From the NCBI RefSeq assembly GCF_900169165.1, contig NZ_FXYY01000001.1:186001-250000 (forward strand): DNA of 64,000 nucleotides, read 5' to 3'. This document shows positions 36,099 to 45,812 of the stretch, in pieces. A model generated the notes under the pieces. The model was not told the origin of the DNA, made no database searches, and was given only the letters and a program-made list of their open reading frames with translations. The translations under genes were made by a program, and so were the position numbers. This DNA is from Brevibacterium linens ATCC 9172. Its GTDB lineage: Bacteria; Actinomycetota; Actinomycetes; Actinomycetales; Brevibacteriaceae. Position 1 is the stretch's first letter. Every line of letters begins with the position of its first letter.

Positions 36099-38137
36099 AT
36101 CCTGAAGACCTCGGCACCCTCGCCGAGTACTCCTCGCCCATGCTGCGCGGCAGCGACACCGTCATCACGATCCGGCGACCCGACCTCGAGACCAACAGCT
36201 ACCTCGGCCAGCTGTTCGCCTTGAGTGGCGACCGCTCCAGACGGCTGACACACTCTTGGTCGGACTCGGACCCGCAGTGCGGCCCGAACTGGTCGGGATA
36301 TCTGAGCGCGGAGAAGAAGGCCGCCCCGCAGCTCTACGTCGGCGACAGCCTGGAGACGGCACACCAGATCACGGACAACCACCTCGGGGTGTCCGAATTC
36401 GCTCTCGACGACTCCAGCGCCAGGGCGCTCTACGTCGCCCGTGTCGCCGAACCCGGCCGCTACGGCCTCGACGAGGCCGTTCCGGCGTCCGAAGAGGCCC
36501 CACGCCGGATCACCACGGCGTCCTACCTGGCCAACGGACTCGGCTATACGAACGACCGCCCGGCCCGTGCCTTCCTCGTCGACCTCGCCGAACCCGGACT
36601 CGGCACCGTCGGCCTGCGGGGGGCCTCCGAGGTCCCGCTGTCGACGCTGCTGACCACTCCGGACACCGACGTCCACGACCCCCAGTTCTCCCCGGGCGGT
36701 CACTGGGCGAGCGTGATCGCGGCAGCCGAACCCGATCGGGGCCGACCCGACCTGCGCAGCACCGTGTGGCTGCTCGGCCGCGAGGAGTCGCACCCGCTCG
36801 ACCTGCCGCCGATGAGTCTGAGTCTGCACGTGTGGATCGACACCGAACGGGTGCTGCTGCTCGGCAACGCTCTGAGCCGGGACGAACTCGACTTCGTCGG
36901 GCAGATGCCCGGACTCTTCCTCCACGACATGACGACCGGCTCCACGAGGCGGCCGACCGACCCGGAGACCGTGGCCCTGGCACCGATCCGGCCGCAGATC
37001 CACGGGGGAGCGGTCGTCGCCGCCGTCGACACCGACGGAGCCACCCGGATCGTTCGCATCGGCCTCGACGCCGCACAGGTCGCCCTCGACGACCTCGACT
37101 TCCTCACCGACGACACCACCGTCGTCAACGGCTTCGACCTCGACGAGGAGACCCTCGTCTTCACCGGATCGACTCCACACTCTCCGGCCGTCCTCGGCCG
37201 GATCGGTCTCGACGCCCGCGCGGACTCCGGGGCCGCCTCGGTGACGGGTGAGACGGTCATCGTCAAGGAGCATCCGGCACCGGCGAACTCCGTCGAACCC
37301 CAGGTGCTGCGGGTGCCAGGCGTTTCCGGGACGATCACCGGCTGGCTGGCCAAACCGCACGGGGAGGGACCCTTCCCCGTCATCCTCAACATCCACGGCG
37401 GGCCCTTCGCCCAGTACACGCATTCGTGGTTCGACGAGACCCAGGTGCTCACCTCCGCAGGATATGCCGTCGTGTATTCGAACCCGCGCGGATCCGGCGG
37501 CCGCACCCGCAGCTGGGGGACCGCCGTCCAAGGCGATATGGCGGCTCCGGCGATGGCCGATGTGCTCGCCGTCCTCGACCACGCCCTCGAATCCGATCCC
37601 ACCCTCGACCGCAGCCGGCTGGGCATCCAGGGCGGATCGTATGGGGGATATCTCACAGCCATGACGATCGCCGCGGACCATCGCTTCGACGCAGCCATCG
37701 TCGAACGCGGCTACCTCGATCCCGACAGCTTCGTCGGGACCTCCGACATCGGGCGCTTCTTCACCGAGGAGTACACGAGCCGCAGCCGAGAGGCCATCGC
37801 GGCCCAATCGCCCCTGGCCCACGCCCCACAGGTCGGCACACCGACTCTGGTGATGCATTCGGAACTCGATCTGCGCTGCCCGCTGGAACAGGCACAGCAG
37901 TACTACGCGGCCCTGCAGCGAGCCGGAGTCGACACCGAGATGCTCATCTTCCCCGGCGAGAACCACGAGCTCTCCCGGGCCGGGCAGCCCCGCCACCGCC
38001 GGCAGCGTTTCGAAGCCATCCTCGACTGGTGGGACCGGTACCTCAGCGGCGGGGAGCGGACCCGGCCGGAGGGTGAGCGACATCGCTCGGGCGAGGCTGA
38101 ACCTGGTGCCGTCTCCGCGGCCGACTCCGCCTCGTGA
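36095..38137 (+). CDS. S9-family prolyl-oligopeptidase-type serine peptidase
   Basis: A 680-residue peptidase. Residues 30-390 form a beta-propeller-like region with repeated FSPGG-type and WL-type strands. The alpha/beta hydrolase domain from about 410 carries NIHGGPFAQY (oxyanion side), GGSYGG with nucleophile Ser515, Asp592 in SELDLRCPLEQ and His624 in ENHELSR. No signal peptide is seen, so it is probably cytoplasmic. Such enzymes trim short peptides or acyl-peptides. ATG at 36095 overlaps the HIT stop; the much longer frame from 35615 overlaps the HIT gene and is not used. In mycobacteria this spot holds pgsA and pimA. Confidence 0.9.
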   Translation: MNPEDLGTLAEYSSPMLRGSDTVITIRRPDLETNSYLGQLFALSGDRSRRLTHSWSDSDPQCGPNWSGYLSAEKKAAPQLYVGDSLETAHQITDNHLGVSEFALDDSSARALYVARVAEPGRYGLDEAVPASEEAPRRITTASYLANGLGYTNDRPARAFLVDLAEPGLGTVGLRGASEVPLSTLLTTPDTDVHDPQFSPGGHWASVIAAAEPDRGRPDLRSTVWLLGREESHPLDLPPMSLSLHVWIDTERVLLLGNALSRDELDFVGQMPGLFLHDMTTGSTRRPTDPETVALAPIRPQIHGGAVVAAVDTDGATRIVRIGLDAAQVALDDLDFLTDDTTVVNGFDLDEETLVFTGSTPHSPAVLGRIGLDARADSGAASVTGETVIVKEHPAPANSVEPQVLRVPGVSGTITGWLAKPHGEGPFPVILNIHGGPFAQYTHSWFDETQVLTSAGYAVVYSNPRGSGGRTRSWGTAVQGDMAAPAMADVLAVLDHALESDPTLDRSRLGIQGGSYGGYLTAMTIAADHRFDAAIVERGYLDPDSFVGTSDIGRFFTEEYTSRSREAIAAQSPLAHAPQVGTPTLVMHSELDLRCPLEQAQQYYAALQRAGVDTEMLIFPGENHELSRAGQPRHRRQRFEAILDWWDRYLSGGERTRPEGERHRSGEAEPGAVSAADSAS

Positions 38138-38197
38138 ACGTCGAGTTGGTGGGGAACGCGCAGAGCCGATATCGTTCTCAGGGCCGCTGTCGTGCTC

Positions 38198-38226
38198 TTG
38201 CCGAAATCCCCCAGCGTCATTATTCT
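38198..38226 (+). promoter_or_regulatory. Promoter of the Nudix gene
   Basis: TTGCCG (38198-38203), a 17-nt spacer and TATTCT (38221-38226), giving a leader of about 35 nt before ATG 38268. Confidence 0.6.
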
Positions 38227-38267
38227 GCAAACACTTGCCTCCCTTCGCCGCCGACCACTGGAGAAAC

Positions 38268-38747
38268 ATGAAACCTCGTAAAGCCTCACGGGTCGTTTTA
38301 CTCAATGAGCGCGACGAGGTCCTCCTGATCCGGGCCCAAGACCTGCTGACCCCCAGCCACCAGTGGTGGATGACCTGCGGCGGAGGTTCCGAACTCGGCG
38401 AATCGGCCGCGCAGACGGCGGCCCGGGAACTGGCCGAGGAGACCGGGATCGAATGCGAACCCCACGAACTCATCGGCCCCTTGGCCACTCGTGACGAGGT
38501 CTTCGAATTCACGGAGAAGTCACTGCGCCAGGTCGAAACCTATTTCGCCTTCCGCACCACCGAGGACATCGAACTCGAAGACGCGGTCTGGACGGACATC
38601 GAGAAACGCAGCCTGCTCGAATTCCGCTGGTGGACCCGGGAGGAGCTCCTGGCCACGACGGAGACGATCTATCCGAAGAATCTGCTCGGCCTCATCGACC
38701 TGTCCACCGCCGGGTCCATTCCCGACGTGCCGCTGGTCATCGACTGA
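38268..38747 (+). CDS. Nudix hydrolase
   Basis: A 159-residue Nudix protein. The Nudix box runs from GGGSELGESAAQ to ARELAEETGI near residues 42-65, with the required Glu residues. The opening RKASRVVLLNERDEVLLIR and the late FRWWTREEL are usual. The family hydrolyses nucleoside diphosphates linked to another group; the substrate is not readable. ATG at 38268 follows GGAGAAAC and has its own promoter, so the long upstream frame from 38073 is not used. A Nudix gene is also present in this neighbourhood in mycobacteria. Confidence 0.88.
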   Translation: MKPRKASRVVLLNERDEVLLIRAQDLLTPSHQWWMTCGGGSELGESAAQTAARELAEETGIECEPHELIGPLATRDEVFEFTEKSLRQVETYFAFRTTEDIELEDAVWTDIEKRSLLEFRWWTREELLATTETIYPKNLLGLIDLSTAGSIPDVPLVID

Positions 38748-38884
38748 ACCCGCGACTGCGCACCGAGGCGAGTCCGCACGGAGTCGCCGACGTGAGGCCG
38801 CACGGAATCGCCCACAGCCGTCTGCATGGGTCCCGGCGATCAGCGTATAGACTTGAGAGGCTGTAACTACAGGAAGGAACACCA

Positions 38885-39637
38885 GTGTCAGGTCATTCCA
38901 AATGGGCAACGACTAAACACAAGAAGGCTGCCATCGATGCCAAGCGCGGCAAACTCTTCGCCAAGCTGATCAAGAACATCGAGGTTGCCGCTCGCAACGG
39001 TGGACCCGACCCCGACGGCAACCCGACGCTGTTCGACGCGATCCAGAAGGCGAAGAAGAACTCCGTTCCCGCCGACAACATCACCCGCGCGGTCAAGCGC
39101 GGCGGCGGCCTTGACGGCTCCGGAGTCAACTACGAGACGATCATGTACGAAGGCTACGCCGCCGGCGGTGTGGCTCTGCTCATCGAGTGTCTCACCGACA
39201 ACCGCAACCGGGCCGCCTCCGAGGTGCGCGTGGCCGTGACCCGCAACGGCGGGTCGATGGCCGACCCCGGTTCGGTGACGTACAACTTCAACCGCAAGGG
39301 CGTCATCACCGTGGGCGCCGAGGAGACCGACGAAGAGGCCATCCTGCTGGCGACCATGGACGCCGGGGCCGAAGAGGTCAAGGAAGTCGGCGAGAAGTTC
39401 GAGATCATCTGCGAGGCCACCGACCTCGTGGCCGTGCGCACCGCTCTCGTCGACGCCGGGATCGACTACGATTCGGCCGAAGCCTCTTTCGTACCCGAAC
39501 TCGAGGTCAGCCTCGACGCAGAGACCGCGCAGAAGGTCTTCACCCTCATCGACGCGCTCGAAGACAGCGACGAGGTCCAGAACGTCTACTCGAACGCCGA
39601 TGTCAGCGATGAGGTCCTCGCCGAACTCGATGCCTGA
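38885..39637 (+). CDS. yebC: YebC/PmpR-family protein (TACO1-like)
   Basis: A 250-residue protein beginning [21 protein letters not shown], the universal YebC signature, with NNITRAV-type [13 protein letters not shown] and [14 protein letters not shown] following. Members act as transcriptional regulators or, in more recent work, relieve ribosome stalling at proline stretches. GTG at 38885 follows AAGGAAC. It heads a run of yebC-ruvC-ruvA-ruvB; its TGA overlaps the ruvC ATG by one base. Confidence 0.95.
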   Translation: MSGHSKWATTKHKKAAIDAKRGKLFAKLIKNIEVAARNGGPDPDGNPTLFDAIQKAKKNSVPADNITRAVKRGGGLDGSGVNYETIMYEGYAAGGVALLIECLTDNRNRAASEVRVAVTRNGGSMADPGSVTYNFNRKGVITVGAEETDEEAILLATMDAGAEEVKEVGEKFEIICEATDLVAVRTALVDAGIDYDSAEASFVPELEVSLDAETAQKVFTLIDALEDSDEVQNVYSNADVSDEVLAELDA

Positions 39638-40233
39638 TGCGCATCCTCGGCGTTGACCCCGGACTGACCCGGTGCGGGCTCGGTGTCATCGACACCCTGC
39701 CCGCCCGGAAGGCGACGATGGTCGCCGTCGACGTCCTGCGGACCCCCTCGGCCGATTCCGTCGACCTGCGCCTCGGCGCCATCGCCGAGGCGTTCGACAC
39801 CTGGTTGGACACGTACCGTCCCGATGTCGTCGCCATCGAACGCGTCTTCGCCCGCAACGATGTCTCCACGATCATGGGCACCGCCCAGGCATCGGGACTG
39901 ACGATGGGGCTGGCGGCCCGCCGCGGACTGCCCGTGGCCATGCACACCCCGTCGGAGGTCAAGGCCGCGATCACCGGTTCGGGACGTGCGGACAAGAAGC
40001 AGGTCACCTCGATGGTGACACGGATCCTCGGGCTCGAGGCACCGCCGAAGCCCGCCGACGCCGCGGACGCTCTGGCGATCGCGATCTGCCATTCCTGGCG
40101 CGGGGCTCTGTCGGCCCAATCGACGCCGGGGCAGAACAAGGACCTCACCGAACGCAAGGCCGGTGGCCGGCAGGGCAGCGGACTGACGAAGGCCCAGAAG
40201 CAGTGGGCCGAGGCTATGCGGCGCGCCAAGTGA
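39637..40233 (+). CDS. ruvC: Holliday junction resolvase RuvC
   Basis: A 198-residue endonuclease cutting Holliday junctions. Catalytic acidic residues appear in place: Asp7 in GVDPG, Glu68 in AIERVF, and the Asp pair in [14 protein letters not shown]. The C-terminal 30 residues beyond the usual end are basic and Gln/Lys-rich. ATG at 39637 overlaps the yebC stop. ruvA follows after 65 nt, which holds a possible -10 (TAACCT), so ruvAB may also be made separately. Confidence 0.95.
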   Translation: MRILGVDPGLTRCGLGVIDTLPARKATMVAVDVLRTPSADSVDLRLGAIAEAFDTWLDTYRPDVVAIERVFARNDVSTIMGTAQASGLTMGLAARRGLPVAMHTPSEVKAAITGSGRADKKQVTSMVTRILGLEAPPKPADAADALAIAICHSWRGALSAQSTPGQNKDLTERKAGGRQGSGLTKAQKQWAEAMRRAK

Positions 40234-40298
40234 GCATGGGGCAGAGGGCGCCTGCTAACCTGGATTCGTACACGTGTTCCCCTTAAGAAAGGCTGTCC

Positions 40299-40895
40299 GT
40301 GATCAGTTTCCTCAGCGGTACGGTGCATCGGATCGCAGCTGACCACCTCGTCGTTCTCACCTATGGTGTCGGCCGCAAGGTCCACGTCACCCCCGACACC
40401 CTGGCAGGCACCCGGCACGGCGCCGAGATCGAACTGGTCACCAGCCTCGTGGTGCGCGAAGACTCGATGACGCTGTTCGGCTTCACCACCGAAGACGAGA
40501 ACCATACCTTCGAAGTGCTGCTGTCGATCTCCGGAATCGGCCCGCGCCTGGCGATGGCGATCCTGTCGGTGATGGGACCCGACGAGCTCGCTGCCGCGAT
40601 CACGACTCAGGACGCCAATGCGCTCACCCGCGTGCCCGGAATCGGGAAGAAGGGCGCCTCACGCATCATCCTCGAACTCGAGAACAAGCTGCCGAAGCTC
40701 ACCGCTGCCGCTCCCGGGCCGACCCTGTCATTCGGCGGTGGGAACCAGCAGGTCGTCGACGCCCTCGTGGGACTGGGGTGGAAGGAAGCGCAGGCCGAGG
40801 AGGTCGTCGCCGAGGTCGTCAAGGAGACCGATGCTGACGCCGGCACCTCCGTGATCCTCAAGGCCGCACTGAAGGTCCTGGGTGCGAAGAAATGA
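40299..40895 (+). CDS. ruvA: Holliday junction branch migration protein RuvA
   Basis: A 198-residue protein with the OB-fold domain ([12 protein letters not shown]), two helix-hairpin-helix motifs ([16 protein letters not shown] and [16 protein letters not shown]) and a C-terminal domain III that contacts RuvB ([19 protein letters not shown]). RuvA tetramers clamp the junction. GTG at 40299. It overlaps ruvB by 4 nt. Confidence 0.96.
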   Translation: MISFLSGTVHRIAADHLVVLTYGVGRKVHVTPDTLAGTRHGAEIELVTSLVVREDSMTLFGFTTEDENHTFEVLLSISGIGPRLAMAILSVMGPDELAAAITTQDANALTRVPGIGKKGASRIILELENKLPKLTAAAPGPTLSFGGGNQQVVDALVGLGWKEAQAEEVVAEVVKETDADAGTSVILKAALKVLGAKK

Positions 40896-41968
40896 CGAGC
40901 TCCTTCGACCGTGACTCCTACGAGGTTGACTTCGGCGACCAAGACTTGACCGGAGCCGAACAGGACAGGCTCGTCTCCGGACGCGCCGAGACGGCCGAAC
41001 GCGATGCCGAGGCGGCGCTGCGCCCGAAGGGCCTGGCCGACTTCATCGGCCAGCCGCAGGTGCGTGAGCAGCTCTCCCTCGTCCTCGACGCCGCGAAGGC
41101 CAGGCAGAAGGCTCCCGACCATGTGCTGCTCTCCGGTCCTCCCGGGCTCGGCAAGACCACTCTGGCAATGATCATCGCCCATGAGATGAACGCGAGCCTG
41201 CGGGTGACCTCCGGCCCTGCCGTCCAGCATGCCGGCGACCTCGCAGCGATCCTGTCCTCCCTCGAGGAAGGCGAAGTCCTCTTCATCGATGAGATCCACC
41301 GGATGGCCCGTGCCGCGGAGGAGATGCTCTATGTGGCGATGGAGGACTTCCGAGTCGATGTCATCGTCGGCAAAGGACCCGGCGCGACCGCCATTCCGCT
41401 CGATCTCCCGCAGTTCACTCTCGTCGGCGCCACGACCCGGTCCGGTCTGCTTCCGGCGCCGCTGCGCGACCGCTTCGGCTTCACCGCCCTGCTCGACTTC
41501 TATTCGAGCGCCGACCTGCTCACGGTTCTCAGGCGTTCGGCCCGGATGCTCGGCATCGAATCCGAGCTCGCCGGGCTCGAAGAGATCTCCACACGTTCGC
41601 GGGGCACCCCGCGAATCGCGAATCGACTGCTGCGCCGCGTCCGCGACTGGGCACAGGTGCGCGGGAGCGGAATCATCGACGAGGAAGCCGCCACCAACGC
41701 CCTGCGCGTCTACGAGGTCGACGAACTCGGTCTCGACCGACTCGACCGCTCGGTTCTGCAGGTGCTGTGCCAGCGCTTCGGCGGAGGCCCGGTCGGGCTG
41801 GGAACCCTCGCTGTCTCCGTGGGCGAAGAAGCCGACACCGTCGAAACCGTGTCCGAGCCGTACCTCGTGCGGGAAGGGCTGATCAGCCGCACCCCACGGG
41901 GACGGGTGGCCACCTCGGCCGCCTGGAATCACCTGAAAATGCAGATCCCAGCAAACTATGAGTTCTGA
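40892..41968 (+). CDS. ruvB: Holliday junction branch migration ATPase RuvB
   Basis: A 358-residue AAA+ motor. Walker A is [11 protein letters not shown], Walker B is [10 protein letters not shown], sensor 1 is in LVGATTRSG and the arginine finger lies in [10 protein letters not shown]. The C-terminal winged helix contains [17 protein letters not shown]. It drives branch migration with RuvA. An acidic N-terminal extension of about 35 residues precedes the core. ATG at 40892 overlaps the ruvA stop. Confidence 0.97.
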   Translation: MTSSFDRDSYEVDFGDQDLTGAEQDRLVSGRAETAERDAEAALRPKGLADFIGQPQVREQLSLVLDAAKARQKAPDHVLLSGPPGLGKTTLAMIIAHEMNASLRVTSGPAVQHAGDLAAILSSLEEGEVLFIDEIHRMARAAEEMLYVAMEDFRVDVIVGKGPGATAIPLDLPQFTLVGATTRSGLLPAPLRDRFGFTALLDFYSSADLLTVLRRSARMLGIESELAGLEEISTRSRGTPRIANRLLRRVRDWAQVRGSGIIDEEAATNALRVYEVDELGLDRLDRSVLQVLCQRFGGGPVGLGTLAVSVGEEADTVETVSEPYLVREGLISRTPRGRVATSAAWNHLKMQIPANYEF

Positions 41969-42049
41969 ACCGCGCATTTGAGTTCGCTATGAGAGGTGAG
42001 GACGAACTAAGCTGGTTCACTGATTCATTCATATGAAAGGCTGATATCT

Positions 42050-42604
42050 GTGGATTTGCTGATCCCTCTTGCGCTTGCCGCGCTGCTGATCTTTTTCCTG
42101 TTCAATTCTCGGCGTAAGCAGAAAGCGCGTGCGGAGCAGATCAAATCGGGTCTCGTGCCCGGCGCAACCGTGATGACGACCTTCGGTGTCTTCGGCACCG
42201 TGCTCTCCATCGACGAAGAGAACAACCAGGTGACCATCGAATCGGGACCAGGTACGGTCCTGCGCGTGCACCGCCAGGCGATCGGCCAGATCGAGAACAA
42301 CCAGGCCGCAGCGCCGGTCGACGCGCCCGCCGCCGACACGCCCGCCGCTGATGCCGATGTCGATGCCGCCGCCGATGACGAGAAGCCGGCCATCACCGAT
42401 GCTGAGCTCGACGCCATGAACGAACGCAAGCGCGCCGAGAAGGACACGGCGGATGACGAGGCTGCTGAGGACATCAGCACTGAGGAATCTGCTGCGGAGA
42501 CCGAGGACGTCGACGCTGAGGCCGCAGAGACCGATGCCGATTCCGCCGCTGCGGATGACGCTTCCACGGATTCGACGGACTCGGATACCGACAAGAAGAA
42601 CTGA
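42050..42604 (+). CDS. yajC: Preprotein translocase accessory protein YajC with acidic tail
   Basis: A 184-residue protein. One N-terminal helix (LLIPLALAALLIFFLF) is followed by RRKQKARAEQIKSGLVPGATVMT and the small YajC beta domain to about residue 85. The remaining 100 residues are almost entirely Ala, Asp, Glu, Ser and Thr, roughly doubling the usual length. YajC binds SecDF. GTG at 42050 follows GAAAGG. secD starts 38 nt later. Confidence 0.93.
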   Translation: MDLLIPLALAALLIFFLFNSRRKQKARAEQIKSGLVPGATVMTTFGVFGTVLSIDEENNQVTIESGPGTVLRVHRQAIGQIENNQAAAPVDAPAADTPAADADVDAAADDEKPAITDAELDAMNERKRAEKDTADDEAAEDISTEESAAETEDVDAEAAETDADSAAADDASTDSTDSDTDKKN

Positions 42605-42642
42605 TCCGTTCTCGCCCTCTGCTCCCGACTGAAAGCTGAAAC

Positions 42643-44778
42643 GTGTCCGATATCGAAGAAAAACCACGCCCTGGTTTGCGCTTCCTGTGGCTGGCCATCA
42701 TCACTGTGGCCCTGGCCGCAATCATCGCCGGCGGGGTCATCTGGTCGAATGCCACGACGACTCCGAAGCTCGCGCTCGACCTCGAGGGCGGAACCTCGAT
42801 CATCCTGGAACCACAGGTGTCCGAGGGCACGGACATCAGCAAGGAGCAGCTCGACCAGGCCGTGGCGATCATCCGTCAGCGCGTCGACTCGACCGGTGTC
42901 TCCGAAGCCGAGATCTCGACGCAGGGTGACCGCAACATCGTCGTCAACCTCCCGGGCAACCCCGACGAGGAGACACGCAACCTCGTGCGTTCGTCGGCTC
43001 AGCTCGTGTTCCGTCGTGTGGCGCTGGTCGGTGACCCGCGTTCACAGGAGCAGATCCAGAAGGAGCAGGAGAGCAGCGGCGAGGAGTCGGGCGCCGATGA
43101 CGGGCTGAGCGACGAAGAGCGCAAACGCCTCGAGGACCTCACCGGCGCCGATTCGCAGGGCGACGGAGACGGTGAGGATCAGGCTCCGTCCGGCGGCGGC
43201 GATGTCGTCGATGCCGGCGGCTCGGCCACAGAGACGGACGAGGCCTCAGAGACGTCGAAGCCGTCGGAATCGGAGAGCAGCGACGCGGAGGAATCCGACG
43301 AGACCAGCGGCTCGAGCGAGGGTTCGAAGGTCACCGACTCGACACCGCGGCCTCTCTTCGATCCCGAGAAGGACGCCTCCGAATGGCAGACAGAAAAGAT
43401 CATCAAGGAATACTCGGAGCTCGACTGTACGAACAAGAAGAACCGAACGGGCGGCCAACAGCAGCCCTCGGACGAACCGGTCGTCTCGTGCTCGGAAGAC
43501 GGACAGGCGAAGTACATTCTCGGCCCCGTCGAACTCTCCGGTGATCATCTTGCCGATGCGAACGCAGGCTATGCCGCGGGAGCCAACGGCGTGCAGACCA
43601 ACACCCCTGCCGTCAACCTCTCCTTCGATTCGACCGGGCGTGAGATCTTCAAGCAGATCACCTCGGACATCACCGGCAAGCAGCAGCCGTACAACCAGTT
43701 CGCGATCGAGCTCGACGGCCTCGTGCTCTCGGCTCCGTCCTCGAACGCGGTGATCACAGACGGCAACGCTCAGATCACCGGCAATTTCACCCTCGACTCG
43801 GCACAGACTCTGGCCAATCAGCTCAAGAACGGTTCGCTGCCTCTGAGCTTCCAGGTCCAGAGCGAGAACCAGATCTCACCCACCCTGGGATCGAACTACC
43901 TCAAGATCGGTCTGCTCACCGGTTTCGTCGGACTCCTGCTCGTCGTCGTCTACTCGCTGCTGCAGTACCGAGTGCTCGGCCTCGTCACGGTCTCGAGCCT
44001 CGTCGTCGCCGGTGTGCTCACCTACCTGCTGCTGTTGCTGGCATCGTGGAGATACGGCTATCGACTGTCACTGGCAGGTGTCGCCGGTATCATCATCGGC
44101 ATCGGAATGGCCGCGGACTCGTTCATCGTCTACTTCGAACGTGTGCGAGACGAACTGCGCAGCGGGCGCAATCTGCTCTCCGCCGTCGAGGTCGGCTGGA
44201 ACCGTGCCAAGCGCACGATCTACGCCTCCAAGGCCGTGAACATGCTCGCCGCGGTCATCCTCTACATCCTGGCCGTCGGCTCGGTGCGAGGCTTCGCGTT
44301 CACCCTGGGCCTGACCGTGATCATCGACGTGCTCATCGTCTTCCTGTTCACCCACCCGATGCTGCAGTTCCTGGCACGCACGAAGTTCTTCGGCGAGGGG
44401 CACCCGATGTCGGGCATGGATCCGCGTCTGCTCGGGGTCAAACCCGCCGCATACCGCGGGGCGCTCAACCTGTCCATCGACGACGAGGACAAGTCGCCCG
44501 AAGCCAAACGGCGGGAGAAGGCGCGGCTGCGCAAGGCCGGGATGACGGCCGAAGACGGGTCCGATACAACCGCCGCGGCAGCAGCCGCGTCCGAATCGGA
44601 GGAGACCTCGTCCGACACGACGAAGGCCGCCAAGCCGAAGACGGCCAAACCGAAAGCGGCGAAGACCGCGGTGGGCGGGATGACTATCGCCGAGCGGAAG
44701 GCCGCGGCTCGACGTGCAGAGGAAGAAGCTGCTGCCGAGGACTCGGCAGCAGCCGACGGCAAGGAGGATGACAAGTGA
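42643..44778 (+). CDS. secD: Protein translocase subunit SecD with acidic insertion and charged tail
   Basis: A 711-residue membrane protein; typical SecD is about 550-620. The first helix (FLWLAIITVALAAIIAGG) leads to LALDLEGGTSIILEP, the SecD D1 signature. Residues about 135-250 are an insertion rich in Ser, Glu and Asp with many acidic runs. The membrane half has GLLTGFVGLLLVVVYSLL and IIIGIGMAADSFIVYFERV. The C-terminal 110 residues are Lys/Ala/Glu-rich and cytoplasmic. SecDF uses the proton gradient to pull secreted proteins. GTG at 42643; the stop overlaps secF. Confidence 0.95.
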   Translation: MSDIEEKPRPGLRFLWLAIITVALAAIIAGGVIWSNATTTPKLALDLEGGTSIILEPQVSEGTDISKEQLDQAVAIIRQRVDSTGVSEAEISTQGDRNIVVNLPGNPDEETRNLVRSSAQLVFRRVALVGDPRSQEQIQKEQESSGEESGADDGLSDEERKRLEDLTGADSQGDGDGEDQAPSGGGDVVDAGGSATETDEASETSKPSESESSDAEESDETSGSSEGSKVTDSTPRPLFDPEKDASEWQTEKIIKEYSELDCTNKKNRTGGQQQPSDEPVVSCSEDGQAKYILGPVELSGDHLADANAGYAAGANGVQTNTPAVNLSFDSTGREIFKQITSDITGKQQPYNQFAIELDGLVLSAPSSNAVITDGNAQITGNFTLDSAQTLANQLKNGSLPLSFQVQSENQISPTLGSNYLKIGLLTGFVGLLLVVVYSLLQYRVLGLVTVSSLVVAGVLTYLLLLLASWRYGYRLSLAGVAGIIIGIGMAADSFIVYFERVRDELRSGRNLLSAVEVGWNRAKRTIYASKAVNMLAAVILYILAVGSVRGFAFTLGLTVIIDVLIVFLFTHPMLQFLARTKFFGEGHPMSGMDPRLLGVKPAAYRGALNLSIDDEDKSPEAKRREKARLRKAGMTAEDGSDTTAAAAAASESEETSSDTTKAAKPKTAKPKAAKTAVGGMTIAERKAAARRAEEEAAAEDSAAADGKEDDK

Positions 44779-45791
44779 AACGGTTCTTTGCCTGGGGCAA
44801 CCGGCTGCACAGCGGCGAATCATCGATCCCCTTCGTCGGCAAGGCGAAGCTGTGGCTGAGCATCGCCGGTGTCCTCGTCCTCTTGTCTCTGCTCGTCCCG
44901 CTCATCTTCGGCTTCAACTTCGGAATCGCGTTCAAGGGCGGTTCGCAGTTCCAGGTCGACCACATCACCGACACGTCGGCGGCCAAGGGCGAAGGCATCA
45001 TCAACGAGGTGGTCTCCGGTTCCGAGCCGCGTCTGACGCCGACCAGTGACACGGCCGTCCAGATCGAGACGAACCAGCTCACCGATCCGCAGATGCAGGA
45101 CGTCCGCGACGCCCTCGTGTCCGGATACGACGTGAAGGTCGAAGACGTCACCTCGACGTTCGTCGGTCCCGAATGGGGACAGGACGTGACGTCGAAGATG
45201 ATCCGTGCGCTCGTCATCTTCGTGGCGATCGCGCTGATCGTTATGGCGCTGTACTTCCGCACCTGGAAGATGTCGGTCGCGGCCATCGTCGGACTCTTCG
45301 CCGTGATGATCGTGACCATGGGCATCTACTCGGCCACCGGCTTCGAAGTCACTCCGGAAGCCGTCATCGGATTCCTCACCGTGCTCAGCTTCTCGCTCTA
45401 CGACACGGTGGTCGTCTTCGACAAGATCCGAGAGAACACCACGAGGTTCGAAGAGAGGCGGAACCTCAAGTTCTCCGAACTCGTCAACCTCGGTGTGAAT
45501 CAGACGACCGTGCGTTCGATCAACACATCGGTGGTGTCCGTGCTCCCGATCGCCTCGATCCTCTTCATCGGCGTGTTCCTGCTCGGTGCCGGAACGCTGG
45601 TCGATATCTCGCTGTCCCTGTTCATCGGTACTATAGTGGCAGCCGCTTCGACGCTGTTCGTCGCGAGCCCCCTCTACGCCGTCCTCCGGGCGAACGAACC
45701 GGCGGTCAAGGCACAGGAGGAGGCCGTGCGTGAACTACGCTTGAAGAACGGGGGCGCAGACGTCCCACCGGTGATTCACGCCGAAGTCTGA
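44775..45791 (+). CDS. secF: Protein translocase subunit SecF
   Basis: A 338-residue membrane protein with about six helices. Signature motifs are FNFGIAFKGGSQF in the first periplasmic part and GFLTVLSFSLYDTVVVFDKI in helices 4-5, where relatives usually read GYSINDTVVVFDRI. VRSINTSVVSVLPIASI is typical. GTG at 44775 overlaps the secD stop by 4 nt. rel follows after 21 nt. Confidence 0.95.
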   Translation: MKRFFAWGNRLHSGESSIPFVGKAKLWLSIAGVLVLLSLLVPLIFGFNFGIAFKGGSQFQVDHITDTSAAKGEGIINEVVSGSEPRLTPTSDTAVQIETNQLTDPQMQDVRDALVSGYDVKVEDVTSTFVGPEWGQDVTSKMIRALVIFVAIALIVMALYFRTWKMSVAAIVGLFAVMIVTMGIYSATGFEVTPEAVIGFLTVLSFSLYDTVVVFDKIRENTTRFEERRNLKFSELVNLGVNQTTVRSINTSVVSVLPIASILFIGVFLLGAGTLVDISLSLFIGTIVAAASTLFVASPLYAVLRANEPAVKAQEEAVRELRLKNGGADVPPVIHAEV

Positions 45792-45812
45792 TTCGGCGAG
45801 AGAGGAGATGGT

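Noticed and set aside
36029-38512. 827-codon open frame antisense to the S9 peptidase
   Set aside because: Shadow frame; it also covers the ends of the HIT and Nudix genes.
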